DNA of 64,000 bases. Source: Tunturiibacter gelidiferens. Lineage in GTDB: Bacteria; Acidobacteriota; Terriglobia; Terriglobales; Acidobacteriaceae. The notes beneath the pieces were generated by a model. The model saw only the letters and a list, made by a program, of their open reading frames with translations. It was not told the origin of the DNA and ran no database searches. Of this stretch, positions 25,934 to 37,000 are shown one piece after another. Made by a program: the position numbers and the translations under genes. The stretch lies in the NCBI RefSeq assembly GCF_014201335.1, contig NZ_JACHEB010000006.1:124001-188000 (forward strand), read 5' to 3'. The first letter of the stretch is position 1, and every line of letters begins with the position of its first letter.

Positions 25934-26048
25934 GCGAATTCTGGAGGCAACAGATGCTGATGGTTAAGGATAATCTGTGCGCTTTGATCGAAGCCTGACG
26001 CCGCTAGGCACTTGATTGGGAACCTGGCTTGTGGTCGATATTGTCCGG

Positions 26049-27254
26049 TTATCCGGTAGCCAATGAAAGCAACTGTCCAAGATCGAGGGTTGAGTTTGAC
26101 TCTGTGCCTCGAGGCAAGGACGGAGAGACTACGAGGGCTTGATTATGGCCTTCAAACCACACCAGAAATGAAGACTGTTCGGATTGCGGGAGTCGCTGCT
26201 GGTTGATCCACTGATAGTAGGCGGCCATGTTCGCATCAATCAGGGAGCCAACAGGATCGAATTCAAGGTTGCTCCCGGTTCCGGACAACAGCTCGTTCAT
26301 CGGTCGCTGTCGTTGACGGGGAGCAAAGCGCACGAACAAGGTAACCGCCTGCGCCCGTCGTAAGACTTCCCGCGTGGCCCATTGGACGAAGGTAGTGCTG
26401 AATATCTGGGTCCCGGAGCCCTCTGTGAGCAACTTGACCTGGAAACGTTCCAGCACTTCGTCACCTGTTTTATCGATTCCAAGGTCTGCGGGGGAGAGAC
26501 GCGCCATATGCGTGTGCAGTTCCTCAGGGCCCATCCCCGGCTTTGCAGTTTCAGTCTGAATGTCTCTCAGCAATGCGGCGCGTACGGGTTCCATCTGCTG
26601 AAAGGAGAGGCAGCTGAGCAACGAACTGTGACCTGCCGCGTGGCCTCCATCGACGTACCAATGTCCATATGGAACGGGATGCGCCTTTGCCCTGGCTTCG
26701 ACTGCGGCCAGCAGGAGTTCCACTCCGTTTTCCGGCTTGATTTGCCTGAAGTAGGTGCCGTGCTTCCGAAGATTGAGAAAGAGTGGCTCATCATACGAGA
26801 CAACACCCTGTCCGATGATCGCAATACCCAACCTGTGTACGGCTATCTGTTCGGGCTCGCCCTTTTGAAGGCGATTCCCGTAGGTTACTGCTGCCTCGCG
26901 GAACGCATCCAGTTGGTGAGTTGTCCACAGGTACGCCGACAGCTGTTCGACAAACTGGGCCGGTTGATTGATCCAATCAAGTTTTTCAAATTTCGACGAC
27001 AGTGACAGTTGCGAGAACCCTTGAAACCAATTTTTGAGCTGTGCGTGTGTCAGAGAGCTGAGCGTGAGAAGCTCCTGATCGATTGCGGTGCGCTCTGCGG
27101 GAAATTTGAAGTCATAGTCGATGATCTCCCGCAGAAAACTCGGCAAAAAGCTGAGCGGCAACTGTTGCAGCGTGCCCAAGTGAGCTACGGCGAGCTTCCG
27201 TGCCTTGGGCGGATACCCGGCGAACTGTTCGGCTTTGAGATCGGTTGGCAACAT
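26049..27254 (-). CDS. Uncharacterised 401-aa protein, last gene of the receptor operon
   Basis: I do not recognise a named domain. The product is soluble-looking, with no signal peptide or membrane helix. It is mostly helical in the first 200 residues. A conspicuous conserved-looking block, YGHWYVDGGHAAGHSSLLSC, sits near residues 200-220, and the middle is rich in His, Glu and Gln. It begins two bases after the stop of the DUF1501 gene, so it is co-translated with it. This tight pairing suggests a partner or modifier of that protein. GHWYVDGG with several His residues could be a metal or haem site, but that is only a guess. No paralogue is visible in the window. Confidence 0.8.
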   Translation of the reverse strand: MLPTDLKAEQFAGYPPKARKLAVAHLGTLQQLPLSFLPSFLREIIDYDFKFPAERTAIDQELLTLSSLTHAQLKNWFQGFSQLSLSSKFEKLDWINQPAQFVEQLSAYLWTTHQLDAFREAAVTYGNRLQKGEPEQIAVHRLGIAIIGQGVVSYDEPLFLNLRKHGTYFRQIKPENGVELLLAAVEARAKAHPVPYGHWYVDGGHAAGHSSLLSCLSFQQMEPVRAALLRDIQTETAKPGMGPEELHTHMARLSPADLGIDKTGDEVLERFQVKLLTEGSGTQIFSTTFVQWATREVLRRAQAVTLFVRFAPRQRQRPMNELLSGTGSNLEFDPVGSLIDANMAAYYQWINQQRLPQSEQSSFLVWFEGHNQALVVSPSLPRGTESNSTLDLGQLLSLATG

Positions 27255-27256
27255 AA

Positions 27257-28432
27257 CTACAACAACTCGTGGATCGGGGCGCCTTGTGACAGCTTCGGCG
27301 AGAAGCCCATCAGAGCGCCGAGAGTCGGTACGAGATCAATGGATTGCAGTGGGCGATCATACACCATCCCCGGTCGAACACCTGCGCCCAGGGCCATCAT
27401 CCAAGTTGTGCGCGAGGCTGGATCGCCCGTGCGATGATGCTGAAATCCGTTGCCGCCGGCGTCCTCGTCAGCGTCTCGTCCAAAATCCGGGAGGATGAAC
27501 ATCGTCGTATTACCGGCATATTCAGGTTCGGCCTGGACCACCTTCCAGAGCTCCGCACAGAGACGGTCCGTGCGTCGAATCGCATCCACGTAAAGGGAGT
27601 ATGCGCCCGAGTGAGCGATATCGATATCGTGCATCGTGATCCACAGCAGATTGGGCGACTCCTGCTGCATCAGTCGCTTCGCAACGTAAATAGAAAGCTC
27701 GTCCGGGCTCGAGACGGTTCGTGCATGCGCCATGAAATCGTCGACCGAAAGCTTCAGTATATTTTCCATCTGCTGGAGTTCGACTTCGCCCCCTCCAATT
27801 TGCGGCGCGTAGAGCGGGGTCTCATAGTTGTCGTGCAGCAAATGGTTATAGTCGGCTGCCGCTCCGGCTGTTGCTGCACTGAGTAGATGCTTTGGCAAAA
27901 TAACTTTGGCCCCAAGGCCCGGCCCATAGGATCGATAGTCGCTTTCGCCGATTCGGTTAAATCCGTTGCTGGGGGCAACCACCCACGTGCTTGACGGCGG
28001 ACGATCCAGGTCCTTGCGAAAATACTCGAACACGGTTGGATGTTCGGGTGGAACTGCAGAAAAGTTATTGAGTGTTTCGTAGACACCGGTCGCCAGACTC
28101 GCGGTCGCCACGTAGTGGCCCAGTATTCCCTGGTTCATTACTTGCGTGAAGAAACTGGACTGCGGGGCCAGTTCCTGGAGCATGTGTGGAATGTTCTGCT
28201 GTCCATCGGGTGCGAACGTTTCCTGATCGCGAGCGCCTCCTCCAAATGTGATGACTATAATTTTTCGTTTTTTTGCCGCTGCCTCTCCATAGACAAATGG
28301 GCTGGCGCTTGTAAGGGTGCTTCCAAGTGCAAGCCCGGCCGTAGTACGCAGAAATTCGCGCCTGGTGAGACCCAGATGCCGGGCCATTTCGTGTCGTGCT
28401 GGAACCGCCTTACTGAGTGATGAAGCCTTCAA
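27257..28432 (-). CDS. DUF1501-type Tat-exported alkaline-phosphatase-superfamily protein
   Basis: 391-aa protein with a twin-arginine signal (LTRREFLRTTAGLALG, about residues 22-38). TTG 28432 is preceded by AAGGTGG at a good distance; a later ATG (MARHLGL) is an alternative start. The body matches DUF1501/sulfatase-like proteins of the alkaline phosphatase fold. KIIVITFGGGARDQETFAPD stands at the usual metal-site position, NLLWITMHDIDIAHSG follows, and FILPDFGRDADEDAGGNGFQHHRT supplies Asp/His ligands near the end. The true reaction of this family is not established; hydrolysis of a sulfate or phosphate ester is plausible. It lies in the operon with a TonB receptor and a TPR protein. Confidence 0.82.
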   Translation of the reverse strand: MKASSLSKAVPARHEMARHLGLTRREFLRTTAGLALGSTLTSASPFVYGEAAAKKRKIIVITFGGGARDQETFAPDGQQNIPHMLQELAPQSSFFTQVMNQGILGHYVATASLATGVYETLNNFSAVPPEHPTVFEYFRKDLDRPPSSTWVVAPSNGFNRIGESDYRSYGPGLGAKVILPKHLLSAATAGAAADYNHLLHDNYETPLYAPQIGGGEVELQQMENILKLSVDDFMAHARTVSSPDELSIYVAKRLMQQESPNLLWITMHDIDIAHSGAYSLYVDAIRRTDRLCAELWKVVQAEPEYAGNTTMFILPDFGRDADEDAGGNGFQHHRTGDPASRTTWMMALGAGVRPGMVYDRPLQSIDLVPTLGALMGFSPKLSQGAPIHELL

Positions 28433-28494
28433 CTGAGATCCACCTTCTGACCCTTTCGGTCCGTTCGCCTACTTCCCTTCCTCGCAGATGCACC

Positions 28495-29925
28495 TCAAGG
28501 CTTGGTGATAGATGCGGGCTTTGCTGAATACACAAACTGTTGCACTTCAGCCCTTTCCTTGTCGACTGCCGCCATATGTTGCGCCTGCAGTTGCTGATAG
28601 ACGGTGAATTCCTTTTGTGCCTGATCCTTCTGCCCGGCTCGGGCATAATACTGGCCGAGACGATAGTGGGCATCGGGAAGATTGGGATTCAGCTCCAGAG
28701 CTCGCAGATACTCCGGCAACGATTTGGCTGACTCGTGCTGGTCGGCGTAGAGGATGCCTAACTGCAAGTGCGAGTCGGCAAGTGTTCCATCTAACGCGAT
28801 CGACTTTTGCAGCAGGGACTCCACTGTGCGGTAGTCTACGCTGGTTTCTTCGAGCCGTTTTCCCTTCCATAGACTCACGGCGTAATAATACTGTGCCAAC
28901 GCGTTGTTTGGCTTTAACTCCGAGTAGCGTCGGAATTTTTGGATTACATCGTCGGCCTGAGTTGGAGAACTAAGGTACGACTTAGATAGAAACAGATAGC
29001 AGCGGGGGTCGGTTGGATCCAGATCTGCTGCAGATAACAAGGACTTGATCGAATCCTCATACCTGCCTCGTGAGTACAGCGCCATTCCAAGCCCGATTAA
29101 CAGTCGCGGTGAAGTCGGGTAGCGCTTGGTTGCTTGCTGGAATACATCGATGGCTGGCTCGTATGTTCTGTGGAGAAGAAGCTCGCTTCCCCAGGTGAAG
29201 AGATTGTCCTCACTCGGATCCATCTGAGCAGCGACTTGGAACTCGTTCGCCGCCTCCACGAATTTACCATCCTTCTCTTCAATTTGGCCTAGCAGGTTAT
29301 GGAGTTCTCCGGCGTCCTTCTGCTGCATCATGGTCTGAATCAGCAACCGCGCGTCGCTGCGCTTTCCCACAAGAAAGTATGCGAGCGCGAGATCGTATCC
29401 GTTGTTGTAAGACGAGGGATTGATTCGCTGGGCCTGCTCGAGAAGAGGAAGCGCGTCCGACATCCTATTTCCCTGAAGATAAAAATCGGCCAGGTTATGG
29501 TTCGCGTCGAAGTCTCGAGGGTCGAGAGCGAGTGCTTTGCGAAACTGTGCCTCGGCTAATTCCAACTTTCCTGAGCTCGCGAGAGCCGTTGCCAGATTCG
29601 TTTTCGCAGCCGCTGAATCAGGTTTTAGTCGAGTGGCTATTTCCAGCTGCTCTATAGCTTTTTCGTCCCGCGATTGCGCAGCATACGTTAACCCCAGGAG
29701 CTCGTGGATTTCAAAGCTCTTCGGTACGTGAGGTAAGAGGCTCTCTAGTTGTGTGGAAGCTTCTGCAAACTTTCCTGCATGATATTGGGCTACTGCGGAC
29801 TGAAACTGTTGATCGAGGTTTTGGCCCGAATTCTCTTGGGCCAACGCGCCTTGGGCAGACAATGCTGAACAGACCAGAAGCGAGCCGCCAAGGACTACGA
29901 GCCGCAACCGGGGCCTCTTGCTCAC
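28495..29925 (-). CDS. Exported TPR-repeat protein
   Basis: 476-aa protein starting at GTG 29925 (AGAGGTG five bases before it), with a signal peptide ending at ALSAQGALAQ. From about residue 35 to the end it is made of roughly ten 34-residue tetratricopeptide repeats, for example YHAGKFAEASTQLESLLPHV, AEAQFRKALALDPRDFDANH and LPEYLRALELNPNLPDAHYR. Such proteins scaffold complexes in the periplasm. The protein at 39870 is a paralogue: both have the block WGSELLLHR followed by the same repeat spacing. It follows the receptor gene and precedes the DUF1501 gene, all in one direction. Confidence 0.85.
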   Translation of the reverse strand: MSKRPRLRLVVLGGSLLVCSALSAQGALAQENSGQNLDQQFQSAVAQYHAGKFAEASTQLESLLPHVPKSFEIHELLGLTYAAQSRDEKAIEQLEIATRLKPDSAAAKTNLATALASSGKLELAEAQFRKALALDPRDFDANHNLADFYLQGNRMSDALPLLEQAQRINPSSYNNGYDLALAYFLVGKRSDARLLIQTMMQQKDAGELHNLLGQIEEKDGKFVEAANEFQVAAQMDPSEDNLFTWGSELLLHRTYEPAIDVFQQATKRYPTSPRLLIGLGMALYSRGRYEDSIKSLLSAADLDPTDPRCYLFLSKSYLSSPTQADDVIQKFRRYSELKPNNALAQYYYAVSLWKGKRLEETSVDYRTVESLLQKSIALDGTLADSHLQLGILYADQHESAKSLPEYLRALELNPNLPDAHYRLGQYYARAGQKDQAQKEFTVYQQLQAQHMAAVDKERAEVQQFVYSAKPASITKP

Positions 29926-30042
29926 AGTTCACCTCTGTCATCGTGGCGCGAGCAATCGCTACACACGAGTAATCCTTTGGAAAAAACAAATCCGGGTAGA
30001 CACCTTTGCAGGTGCATCTTCCGGAGTTGTTCGACTTTAGGA

Positions 30043-33000
30043 TTAATAGTACAGCTTGAGAGCAAATTGAATCTGTCGCGGATCGTATGGTGCATCGCGG
30101 GTCGACCCGATTTCACCAAAGGTGGAACTAGTGAAATTGCCCGAGTTTCCGATCGCTGTCACGCCGTTACCGCCGAAGTTAGGTGAGTTAAAGTTCGGGT
30201 GATTCAGGATGTTGAAGAACTCGGTCCGGAACTGCAGCGAGAAGCGCTCGCTGAGTTGCATGGCCTTGAACAATGAAAAGTCGAACCGATGGAATCCTGG
30301 CCCTGTGGTGGTTGACGGTCCGGCTCCCAGAATTGCACTTCCAGTTAGAGGGAAGCATCCAGCGGGTGCGACTGCTCCCAGCGGACACGGTTGCTGGAAG
30401 GCTGCCGGATTTCCGAACCAATTGAGTTTGCCGTTTGAGTCCGTGTGCAGGCCAAGTTTCTGACTCTGTCCAGGCACTTGCACATCGTTGCAATACGTTC
30501 CAGAGGTTGTTGCGGTTGGGCAAGTGAGAGTGATCGGTTGACCGCCCTGCAGGGTCACAATCCAGTTCACGCTCCACCCACCGATAACTGCATTTTCGAG
30601 CTTGCCAGCACCCGCCATGAACTTCTTATTGTTGCCGAAGGGTAGCTGATATCCGCCGCTCAAATGGGCCACATTTCGGATATCGAAGCTGGCCAGACCG
30701 TAATCGAATCTTGGACCGAGTCCAGGAACATACGCTGCTCGGTATCCACTTGAATTCCCTGTACTACCTCCGTTGAGGAGGTCGGCGGCATCTGTAAGCG
30801 TCTTCGAATAGGTGTAGGTAACAAGAAAATTCAAGCCACTAGCAAACTGTTGTTCAAGTTTGGTTTGCAGGCCGCTGTAGTTGCTGATTCCGAGAGTCTG
30901 CTCATAGCTCCCGTTCTGACCAAAATCTGGAAACGGCAGGAACGGAAGCACACTGGTGTTGGCTGGTAACAATTGGGAGACATTATTGTTACCTATACCG
31001 ACCTGTAAGTTATTGACGTTCGTAAATACGTACGCAACCTGTGCGGACATAGAGGGAGTGATCGCGTATTGGAAAGTGAAGTTAGTACTGAGAGTAACCG
31101 GTGTTACGTATTTGAACTGAAGCCCCTCCAGACCCAAACCTTTAGCGTTCACCGCAAGAGGAGTAAAGGAACTGCAGCTGAGACCGGTACCGATGGGAGC
31201 GCTTCCTCCCGGACTTGCTGCGCACGTACCGTAGGGGTTGGAACCAGAACTGAAGGGCGCGGAGTCGGTGGTTCCCTTGTAGTCGAAGTTGTAGACGAAG
31301 GGATAGTTCTCACCAATGTTGGGTGAATAGCCCTGGTTCTCGAAGGCGTTGTAGAAGAGTCCAACGCCGCCGCGGAAGACAAACTTCGGGGTAATTTGGT
31401 AGGCAAAGCCTGCGCGCGGCGCGAAGTTGCTCCTTTGAGCCTTGGTGAGCCCCTGGCCGTATCTGTTGGTCTGATCAAGCGCAATTCCGTCTTTGGCTAA
31501 GAGATCGATAAAGCCATTGCCAGCAAGAGAAGGATTATTGGCGGTTGAGGACAAAGACCTATCGGCCTTCCCTGACGCCGGGATTATATAAGTTGGTATT
31601 CCGTTTGGAGGACCGCTCTGAACAAAGTTGGCCTGGCCACCATTCGTTTCGGAGATTGGGCTGAAGTAGTCCCAGCGCAGGCCTAGATTTAGGGTCAGCC
31701 TTGGACTCACCTTCCAGTCGTCCTGGAAGTAGAGAGCGGTGTACTTCCTTGTGTCATAGGTTTTGCTGATGTTGGATGCATGTATCTCGTTGGCGCCTCC
31801 CACAAAATCGACTCCACCTGGATAAGCTGCTGCCGTCGGCGTCAAAAGAAATTGTGCACGCCCGGTCTGGTCACCGGATTGGCCCGGAACCCCGGCGAAG
31901 TTGCCATTGAAGTCGAACTCACCTCGTGAGTATGCGGGCTGCAGCGTGTTGAAGTGTACATTCTGGTACTCGATGCCCATCTTGAAGTTGTGCTTTCCAT
32001 AGATTTTCGTGAAGTCATCCGTGATCTGAAGGGTCTGGCTGACCTCATCGGAGGGCAAGAAATCGTTGCTGCCCAGCTCTTGTAGACCGCCGATGACGAT
32101 CGCCGGAAGGCCCCCGTTCTCGGAGTTTTGGGGAATGCCCTGGATGCCGTATTGAGCCGGGATGCCCTGGGTGGTACCCTCCGGGCCTAATCGAGTGGTG
32201 TGCAGGTGGTTGAAGCCAGCACGCGCCACATTTACAGTGTTGGGAGTGAAGACGTGGGTCCAAGCGGCAACAGCCTGATCGGACTTCGCTGTCTGGAGGC
32301 CCTGTTGGAAGCTGCCTCCGTCTGCAACACCGCCAAAAGGCCCCGGGATAAACTGGGGGTCGTCCACATAACTAAAGCGGACGAATATCTGTTCTTTTTG
32401 CGTCGGATTGTAGTCGCCGCGCACGTCAAAGGCGTTGCGATGTTCAAACAAATTTGGACTTATTACATAGTTCGAGGTGATGCCCGAAGCGGTCGTTGGC
32501 AGTGGATATAGATTAAGCAGACCGATTGCGTTCGGATCCAGGCGGGAGCCAGGAATTTGGTTCAGGTTGCAACCCGCCAGGGTGAAGGTCTGCGTACCTG
32601 CTCCGCACGAGCCGAACGGATCACGAACGTAGCCAGTCTGCGTAGCGACGAAACCTGAGACAGGATCGAGCACACCTGCTGTGACCGGGCGCGTTGTTGC
32701 CGGGTCCATGATCGCGCCAAATGGTACTGACCGGCCTATATTGTCAATGCGCGGCTTTCCCGACTGACCAGTGATGAGGTCAGAGAGATTTGTGTAGCCA
32801 CTGGTTCTCTCTAGGTTTGTCGGCACAGCAAGACCGGACTGAGTATTCCCCTGGACGCGCCGAAAACCTTCATAGTCGCCAAAAAAGAAGAGTTTGTTCT
32901 TGATGATTGGTCCACCGATGGTGGCTCCAAACTGATTGAACCGCAGCTCTCCTTTTTTGGTTTCGAAGTAGTCTGCCGCGTCGAGTACGTCATTGCGGAA

Positions 33001-33813
33001 GAACTCCCAGACCGCGCCGTGGAGGCTGTTTGTGCCGGACTTGATCGTGGCGTTGAGAACGGCTCCGGCCGAACGACCCAACTCGGCGCTGAAGTCGGCC
33101 GTCTGTACTTTAAACTCCTGGATCGCGTCCAACGGAGGGAGAATGACGAAGTTCGTTCCGTTCAGAAAGTCGACTGCGTTGGAGTTGTTGTCGATGCCGT
33201 CGAGCAGGTAGTTATTCTGTGCCGGTCGCAGACCGTTTGCCGTAAAGGCTCCGGAGGCCGCGTTTCCGCGTGTGTCCGCCTGCGATGTGTTCACACCTGC
33301 GCCAAGCTGGGCGAGAAACGTGAAGTTGCGCCCATTCAGAGGGAGACTATTCACGGTGCGTTCAGTCATAACCTGTCCGACCGAGGATTCGTCCGTCTCC
33401 AGCTGCGGTGGCGCAGTCGTAACGTCTACCGTGGTGCTGGTTTCGCCGATCTTCAGTTGGACATTGACCTGCAGGTTCTGTCCCACCGACACCGTCAGGT
33501 TTTTCTGACTGGTGGTGGAGAAACCCGGAGACGTGACCGTTACGGTGTAGTGCCCGATCCTCACGGGAGAGAAGATATATACGCCACTGCTGTTCGTAGT
33601 GGTCTCCAGGGTGATCCCTTGATCCGTATTCAACAGGGTCACATGCGCATTGGGAATATTCGCATCGGCGGCATCCTGGACGGTGCCATTGATCGATCCT
33701 TCATCCACCTGGCCGAATAAAGTCTGAGTCTGCATTAGCAAAAGAGCCAAACATGTGACGGCTAGGTAGCCAAGATTTTTAAACCGCCTCATTGCGTTGC
33801 GATCAGTAGCCAT
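30043..33813 (-). CDS. Oar-like TonB-dependent receptor (1256 aa)
   Basis: Large outer-membrane receptor. ATG 33813 has GAGG eight bases upstream; a signal peptide ends near TQTLFGQ. The first mature domain (about residues 36-120, SINGTVQDAADANIPNAHVT) is a carboxypeptidase-regulatory/CNA-B fold. The plug follows (TVNSLPLNGRNFTFLAQLGAG, LLDGIDNNSN), then a very long beta-barrel ending in the aromatic terminal strand IQFALKLYY. It matches the Oar/TonB_dep_Rec group that is greatly expanded in Acidobacteria and thought to import large glycans or peptides. It heads a minus-strand operon. A perfect LacI-type palindrome lies about 100 bases upstream, between it and the divergent FG-GAP gene. Confidence 0.92.
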   Translation of the reverse strand: MATDRNAMRRFKNLGYLAVTCLALLLMQTQTLFGQVDEGSINGTVQDAADANIPNAHVTLLNTDQGITLETTTNSSGVYIFSPVRIGHYTVTVTSPGFSTTSQKNLTVSVGQNLQVNVQLKIGETSTTVDVTTAPPQLETDESSVGQVMTERTVNSLPLNGRNFTFLAQLGAGVNTSQADTRGNAASGAFTANGLRPAQNNYLLDGIDNNSNAVDFLNGTNFVILPPLDAIQEFKVQTADFSAELGRSAGAVLNATIKSGTNSLHGAVWEFFRNDVLDAADYFETKKGELRFNQFGATIGGPIIKNKLFFFGDYEGFRRVQGNTQSGLAVPTNLERTSGYTNLSDLITGQSGKPRIDNIGRSVPFGAIMDPATTRPVTAGVLDPVSGFVATQTGYVRDPFGSCGAGTQTFTLAGCNLNQIPGSRLDPNAIGLLNLYPLPTTASGITSNYVISPNLFEHRNAFDVRGDYNPTQKEQIFVRFSYVDDPQFIPGPFGGVADGGSFQQGLQTAKSDQAVAAWTHVFTPNTVNVARAGFNHLHTTRLGPEGTTQGIPAQYGIQGIPQNSENGGLPAIVIGGLQELGSNDFLPSDEVSQTLQITDDFTKIYGKHNFKMGIEYQNVHFNTLQPAYSRGEFDFNGNFAGVPGQSGDQTGRAQFLLTPTAAAYPGGVDFVGGANEIHASNISKTYDTRKYTALYFQDDWKVSPRLTLNLGLRWDYFSPISETNGGQANFVQSGPPNGIPTYIIPASGKADRSLSSTANNPSLAGNGFIDLLAKDGIALDQTNRYGQGLTKAQRSNFAPRAGFAYQITPKFVFRGGVGLFYNAFENQGYSPNIGENYPFVYNFDYKGTTDSAPFSSGSNPYGTCAASPGGSAPIGTGLSCSSFTPLAVNAKGLGLEGLQFKYVTPVTLSTNFTFQYAITPSMSAQVAYVFTNVNNLQVGIGNNNVSQLLPANTSVLPFLPFPDFGQNGSYEQTLGISNYSGLQTKLEQQFASGLNFLVTYTYSKTLTDAADLLNGGSTGNSSGYRAAYVPGLGPRFDYGLASFDIRNVAHLSGGYQLPFGNNKKFMAGAGKLENAVIGGWSVNWIVTLQGGQPITLTCPTATTSGTYCNDVQVPGQSQKLGLHTDSNGKLNWFGNPAAFQQPCPLGAVAPAGCFPLTGSAILGAGPSTTTGPGFHRFDFSLFKAMQLSERFSLQFRTEFFNILNHPNFNSPNFGGNGVTAIGNSGNFTSSTFGEIGSTRDAPYDPRQIQFALKLYY

Positions 33814-33915
33814 CCGAATAACCTCAGTGTCTTCGTTCCGTGGGTCATTGCGCGTTGCCGAACTTGATGCGCTGATTGGGTATGGGCAGTGCGTTTCTAA
33901 TGCGCTTCTCGGGGA

Positions 33916-33929
33916 TGTAACCGGTTACT
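33916..33929. promoter_or_regulatory. LacI/GalR-type operator palindrome in a divergent promoter
   Basis: GTAACCGGTTAC (33917-33928) is a perfect 12-base palindrome with the central CG typical of LacI-family operators. It lies in the 258-base gap between the receptor gene (start 33813, minus) and the FG-GAP fusion gene (start 34072, plus), so one bound repressor could control both. A related site is found upstream of the LacI-family gene at 42174. Confidence 0.6.
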
Positions 33930-34071
33930 TCACTGCCGGGAGGAATCTAGAACAAACAAATAACTTTTGTCAATCAAAAGGTTTAGATTCTTTTCGTCAC
34001 CTCGATAGGCATGGTTTTGGGCTGAATCCAGCCTGGTGCTAACATTGCCGCAACACGGAACCCCCTTTGAA

Positions 34072-37000
34072 ATGACGCATTACCAGAGTGAGAACCTTCT
34101 TTTTTCCCGCCGTAGGCTCCTCAAAAGCCTTGGTTTGACGCCCATACTCTTCCATCCGACTACTTTCTATGCGTCGTCCTTTTTGTTTCGTCCATCAAAG
34201 GCCTTCCCAAGTTCGGATTCGAACTTCTCCTCCGCCGATATCAGGCTGATACCCCACTACCCGGAAAAATCTTCCCTGGACGATATCCTCCGCCTGGTTG
34301 CCCCAGGTTCGGATGAATACATCACTGAGAAATACGCCTTTGAGATCGGAGCACAACTCAACGGGTGGAAGCGGACACTTGAGGCATCAGTACACGACTT
34401 TTCAGCCCTGGCTCGTTCGCTGGATCCTTCCATTGAAGCCTCGTCGTTCGTTCCGGTAGAGAAGAAGACCCTGCGCTCTGGAGGGGGGATCGATGTCGTA
34501 CGGAGACGGTTTGGGAGTAGTGTCGTTCCCGGGCGTGGGCAATTTCTACAGGAGATCCAAGACTGGCTGGGGCAGGTCTCTCGCGTGGAGACAGCGGAGT
34601 TCGAAATTACCAGCATCGAAGTGGTTGCTAACACTCCACTCACCGTCCGGCTGGATATTCGATATGACATTGTTGGTGTTCGAAGCGATCAACGCCGCGA
34701 GGAGCGGGTTGGATCGTGGCGCACTGTGTGGGCGCATGATGAATCGCGCAGTGTCCCCGGGGCTTGGAAGGCTAACCGATGGGAGGCTGGCGAGGAGACC
34801 CTGAGCGTTACGAATGGGCAGGTATTTGTCGACGTTACGTCTCACGCTCTCGGTGGTACTGAGTCGTATAAAAACCAGATGCTTCGAGGGTCCGATTATT
34901 GGCGCACCGTCCTCGACGGCGCATGCGGAATTGATGTTTACGGCAATAACGGTGTTGCCGCGGGTGACTTCGACAACGATGGATTCGACGACCTCTATGT
35001 CTGCCAGCCGGCGGGACTGCCCAACCGGCTCTACCGCAACCGGGGCGACGGATCCTTCGAAGACGTAACGGAAAAGTCTGGCGTCGGAGTGCTGGACAAT
35101 ACCGCGTGCGCGCTCTTTGCCGACTTTCAGAACAACGGGCTTCAGGATCTTCTGGTGGTTTGCGGCAGCGGTCCCCTGCTCTTTCTGAACAAAGGGGACG
35201 GGACGTTCGCTCTCAAGCGCGACGCATTCAAGTTTGCAAACGCTCCTCAAGGATCGTTCACACATGCGTCTGTTGCCGACTACGATCGCGACGGACGTCT
35301 CGATATCTACTTCTGTCTGTACAGCTACTATTTAGGGCTCGATCAGTATCACTACCCAGTTCCCTACTTCGACGCACGCAACGGCCCGGCCAATTGTCTG
35401 TTGCACAACGAAGGGAATGCGATCTTCGTCGAGAGGACCGAAGCGGCGGGATTGAACGTCGATAACAATCGCTACAGCTTCGCTTGTGCGTGGGGCGACT
35501 CTGGCTCCAGCGGCTTGCCCGACCTTTATGTGGCCAATGACTTCGGTCGGAATAATTTGTACCGCAACAATGGTGATGGAACGTTCAGCACAGTTTCGAG
35601 TTCTGCCCACGTTGAGGACGTTGGTGCCGGAATGAGTGCGTGCTGGGCAGACTTCGACAACGATGGAAAGCAGGATATTTATGTCGCCAATATGTGGTCG
35701 GCTGCTGGCCAGAGGGTTTCAACACAAAATCAGTTTCAGGTGGGAGCTCCGAAGGATATCCGGGCGCTCTATCGGCGGCATGCACGAGGCAATGCACTTT
35801 ATCGAAACTTGGGAACTGGGGAGTTCCAAAACGTCAGCCAGCAAGCCGGGGTCGAAATGGGCCGCTGGGCCTGGTGTTCCGATTTCTGGGACTTCGATCA
35901 CGACGGATACCCTGACCTGTACGTTGCCAATGGGTACATCACAGCGCCGGAGCGAAACTCAGAACGGAGCGATCTAGGCAGCTTCTTCTGGCGACAGGTG
36001 GTGGCAAAATCTCCCAATGACTCGACTCCATCTCTTGCCTACGAGAAGGGATGGAACGCTCTCAACGAATTGATTAGGTCGGATACATCCTGGAGTGGCC
36101 ACGAAAGAAATGTAGCTTTTGCGAATAACCGCGATGGCACGTTCTCCGAAGTTTCGGGCGCGCTTGGACTGGATTTTCCTGAGGACGGTCGCTCCTTCGT
36201 TCTCGCCGATCTCGACCATGACGGCCGCTTGGAGCTTATCCTCAAAAACCGAAACGCGCCGCAGATTCGGATTCTTCATAACGGGATGAAGGACCTCGGC
36301 GACTCGGTCGTATTTCGCTTGCGTGGGACTAAGAGCAATCGCGATGCGATCGGAACGGCCCTTACAGTCGAAGCAGGAACGCTCAAGCAGACGAAGTATC
36401 TGCAAGGGGGCTCTGGGTTTCTGGCTCAGCACTCGAAAGAGGTGTTCTTCGGACTTGGAAAGCCGGAGGGGCCGATTCGGTGCACTATCCGCTGGCCTAG
36501 CGGTCTGTCTCAGAGCTTCGAACACCTACCTGTAAACCATCGGATTGAATTTGAGGAAGGTGCGGACACCTTTACCGCTAAGCCTTTCGGTCCGACAAAC
36601 TCTTCGTACGCGCAAGCGACGCTGCCGGCGGTGTTAGAACCGTTACCATACCAGGTAGACACATGGCTGATTGAGACCCTGTTGGCACCGGAGTTCTCCC
36701 TGCCCGATCTAACGGGCAACATGCAAAAGCTCCGATCGTTGAGGGGCAGCTTCGTGCTGCTCAACTTCTGGGCGACAACGTCGCCTCTCTGCCGCGAACA
36801 GTTGAGACTTCTTCATCGTCACGAGTCAGTGCTCGCCGCAGACCAAATAAAACTTCTGGGGGTAAGCGTCGACGAGCCAGGCGATGTTGATAAGGCTCGC
36901 TCCTTTACGGCGCAGGAAAAATTCTCCTTTCCCGTTGTTTTTGCTACAGAAGATGTGGCAGGAATCTATAACATCATCTACCGTTACTTGTTCGATCGAC

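Noticed and set aside
31096..31110. TAACCGGTGTTAC inside the receptor gene as a third LacI operator
   Set aside because: It has an extra base that breaks the palindrome and lies deep in coding sequence.
34036..34071. GTG 34036 as start of the FG-GAP fusion
   Set aside because: No upstream ribosome-binding site; the extra 12 residues push the twin-Arg motif away from its usual place.
34944..36200. Regular repeats in the FG-GAP genes considered as a CRISPR or DNA repeat array
   Set aside because: The periodicity comes from calcium-loop protein repeats; the DNA copies are too diverged and there are no spacers.
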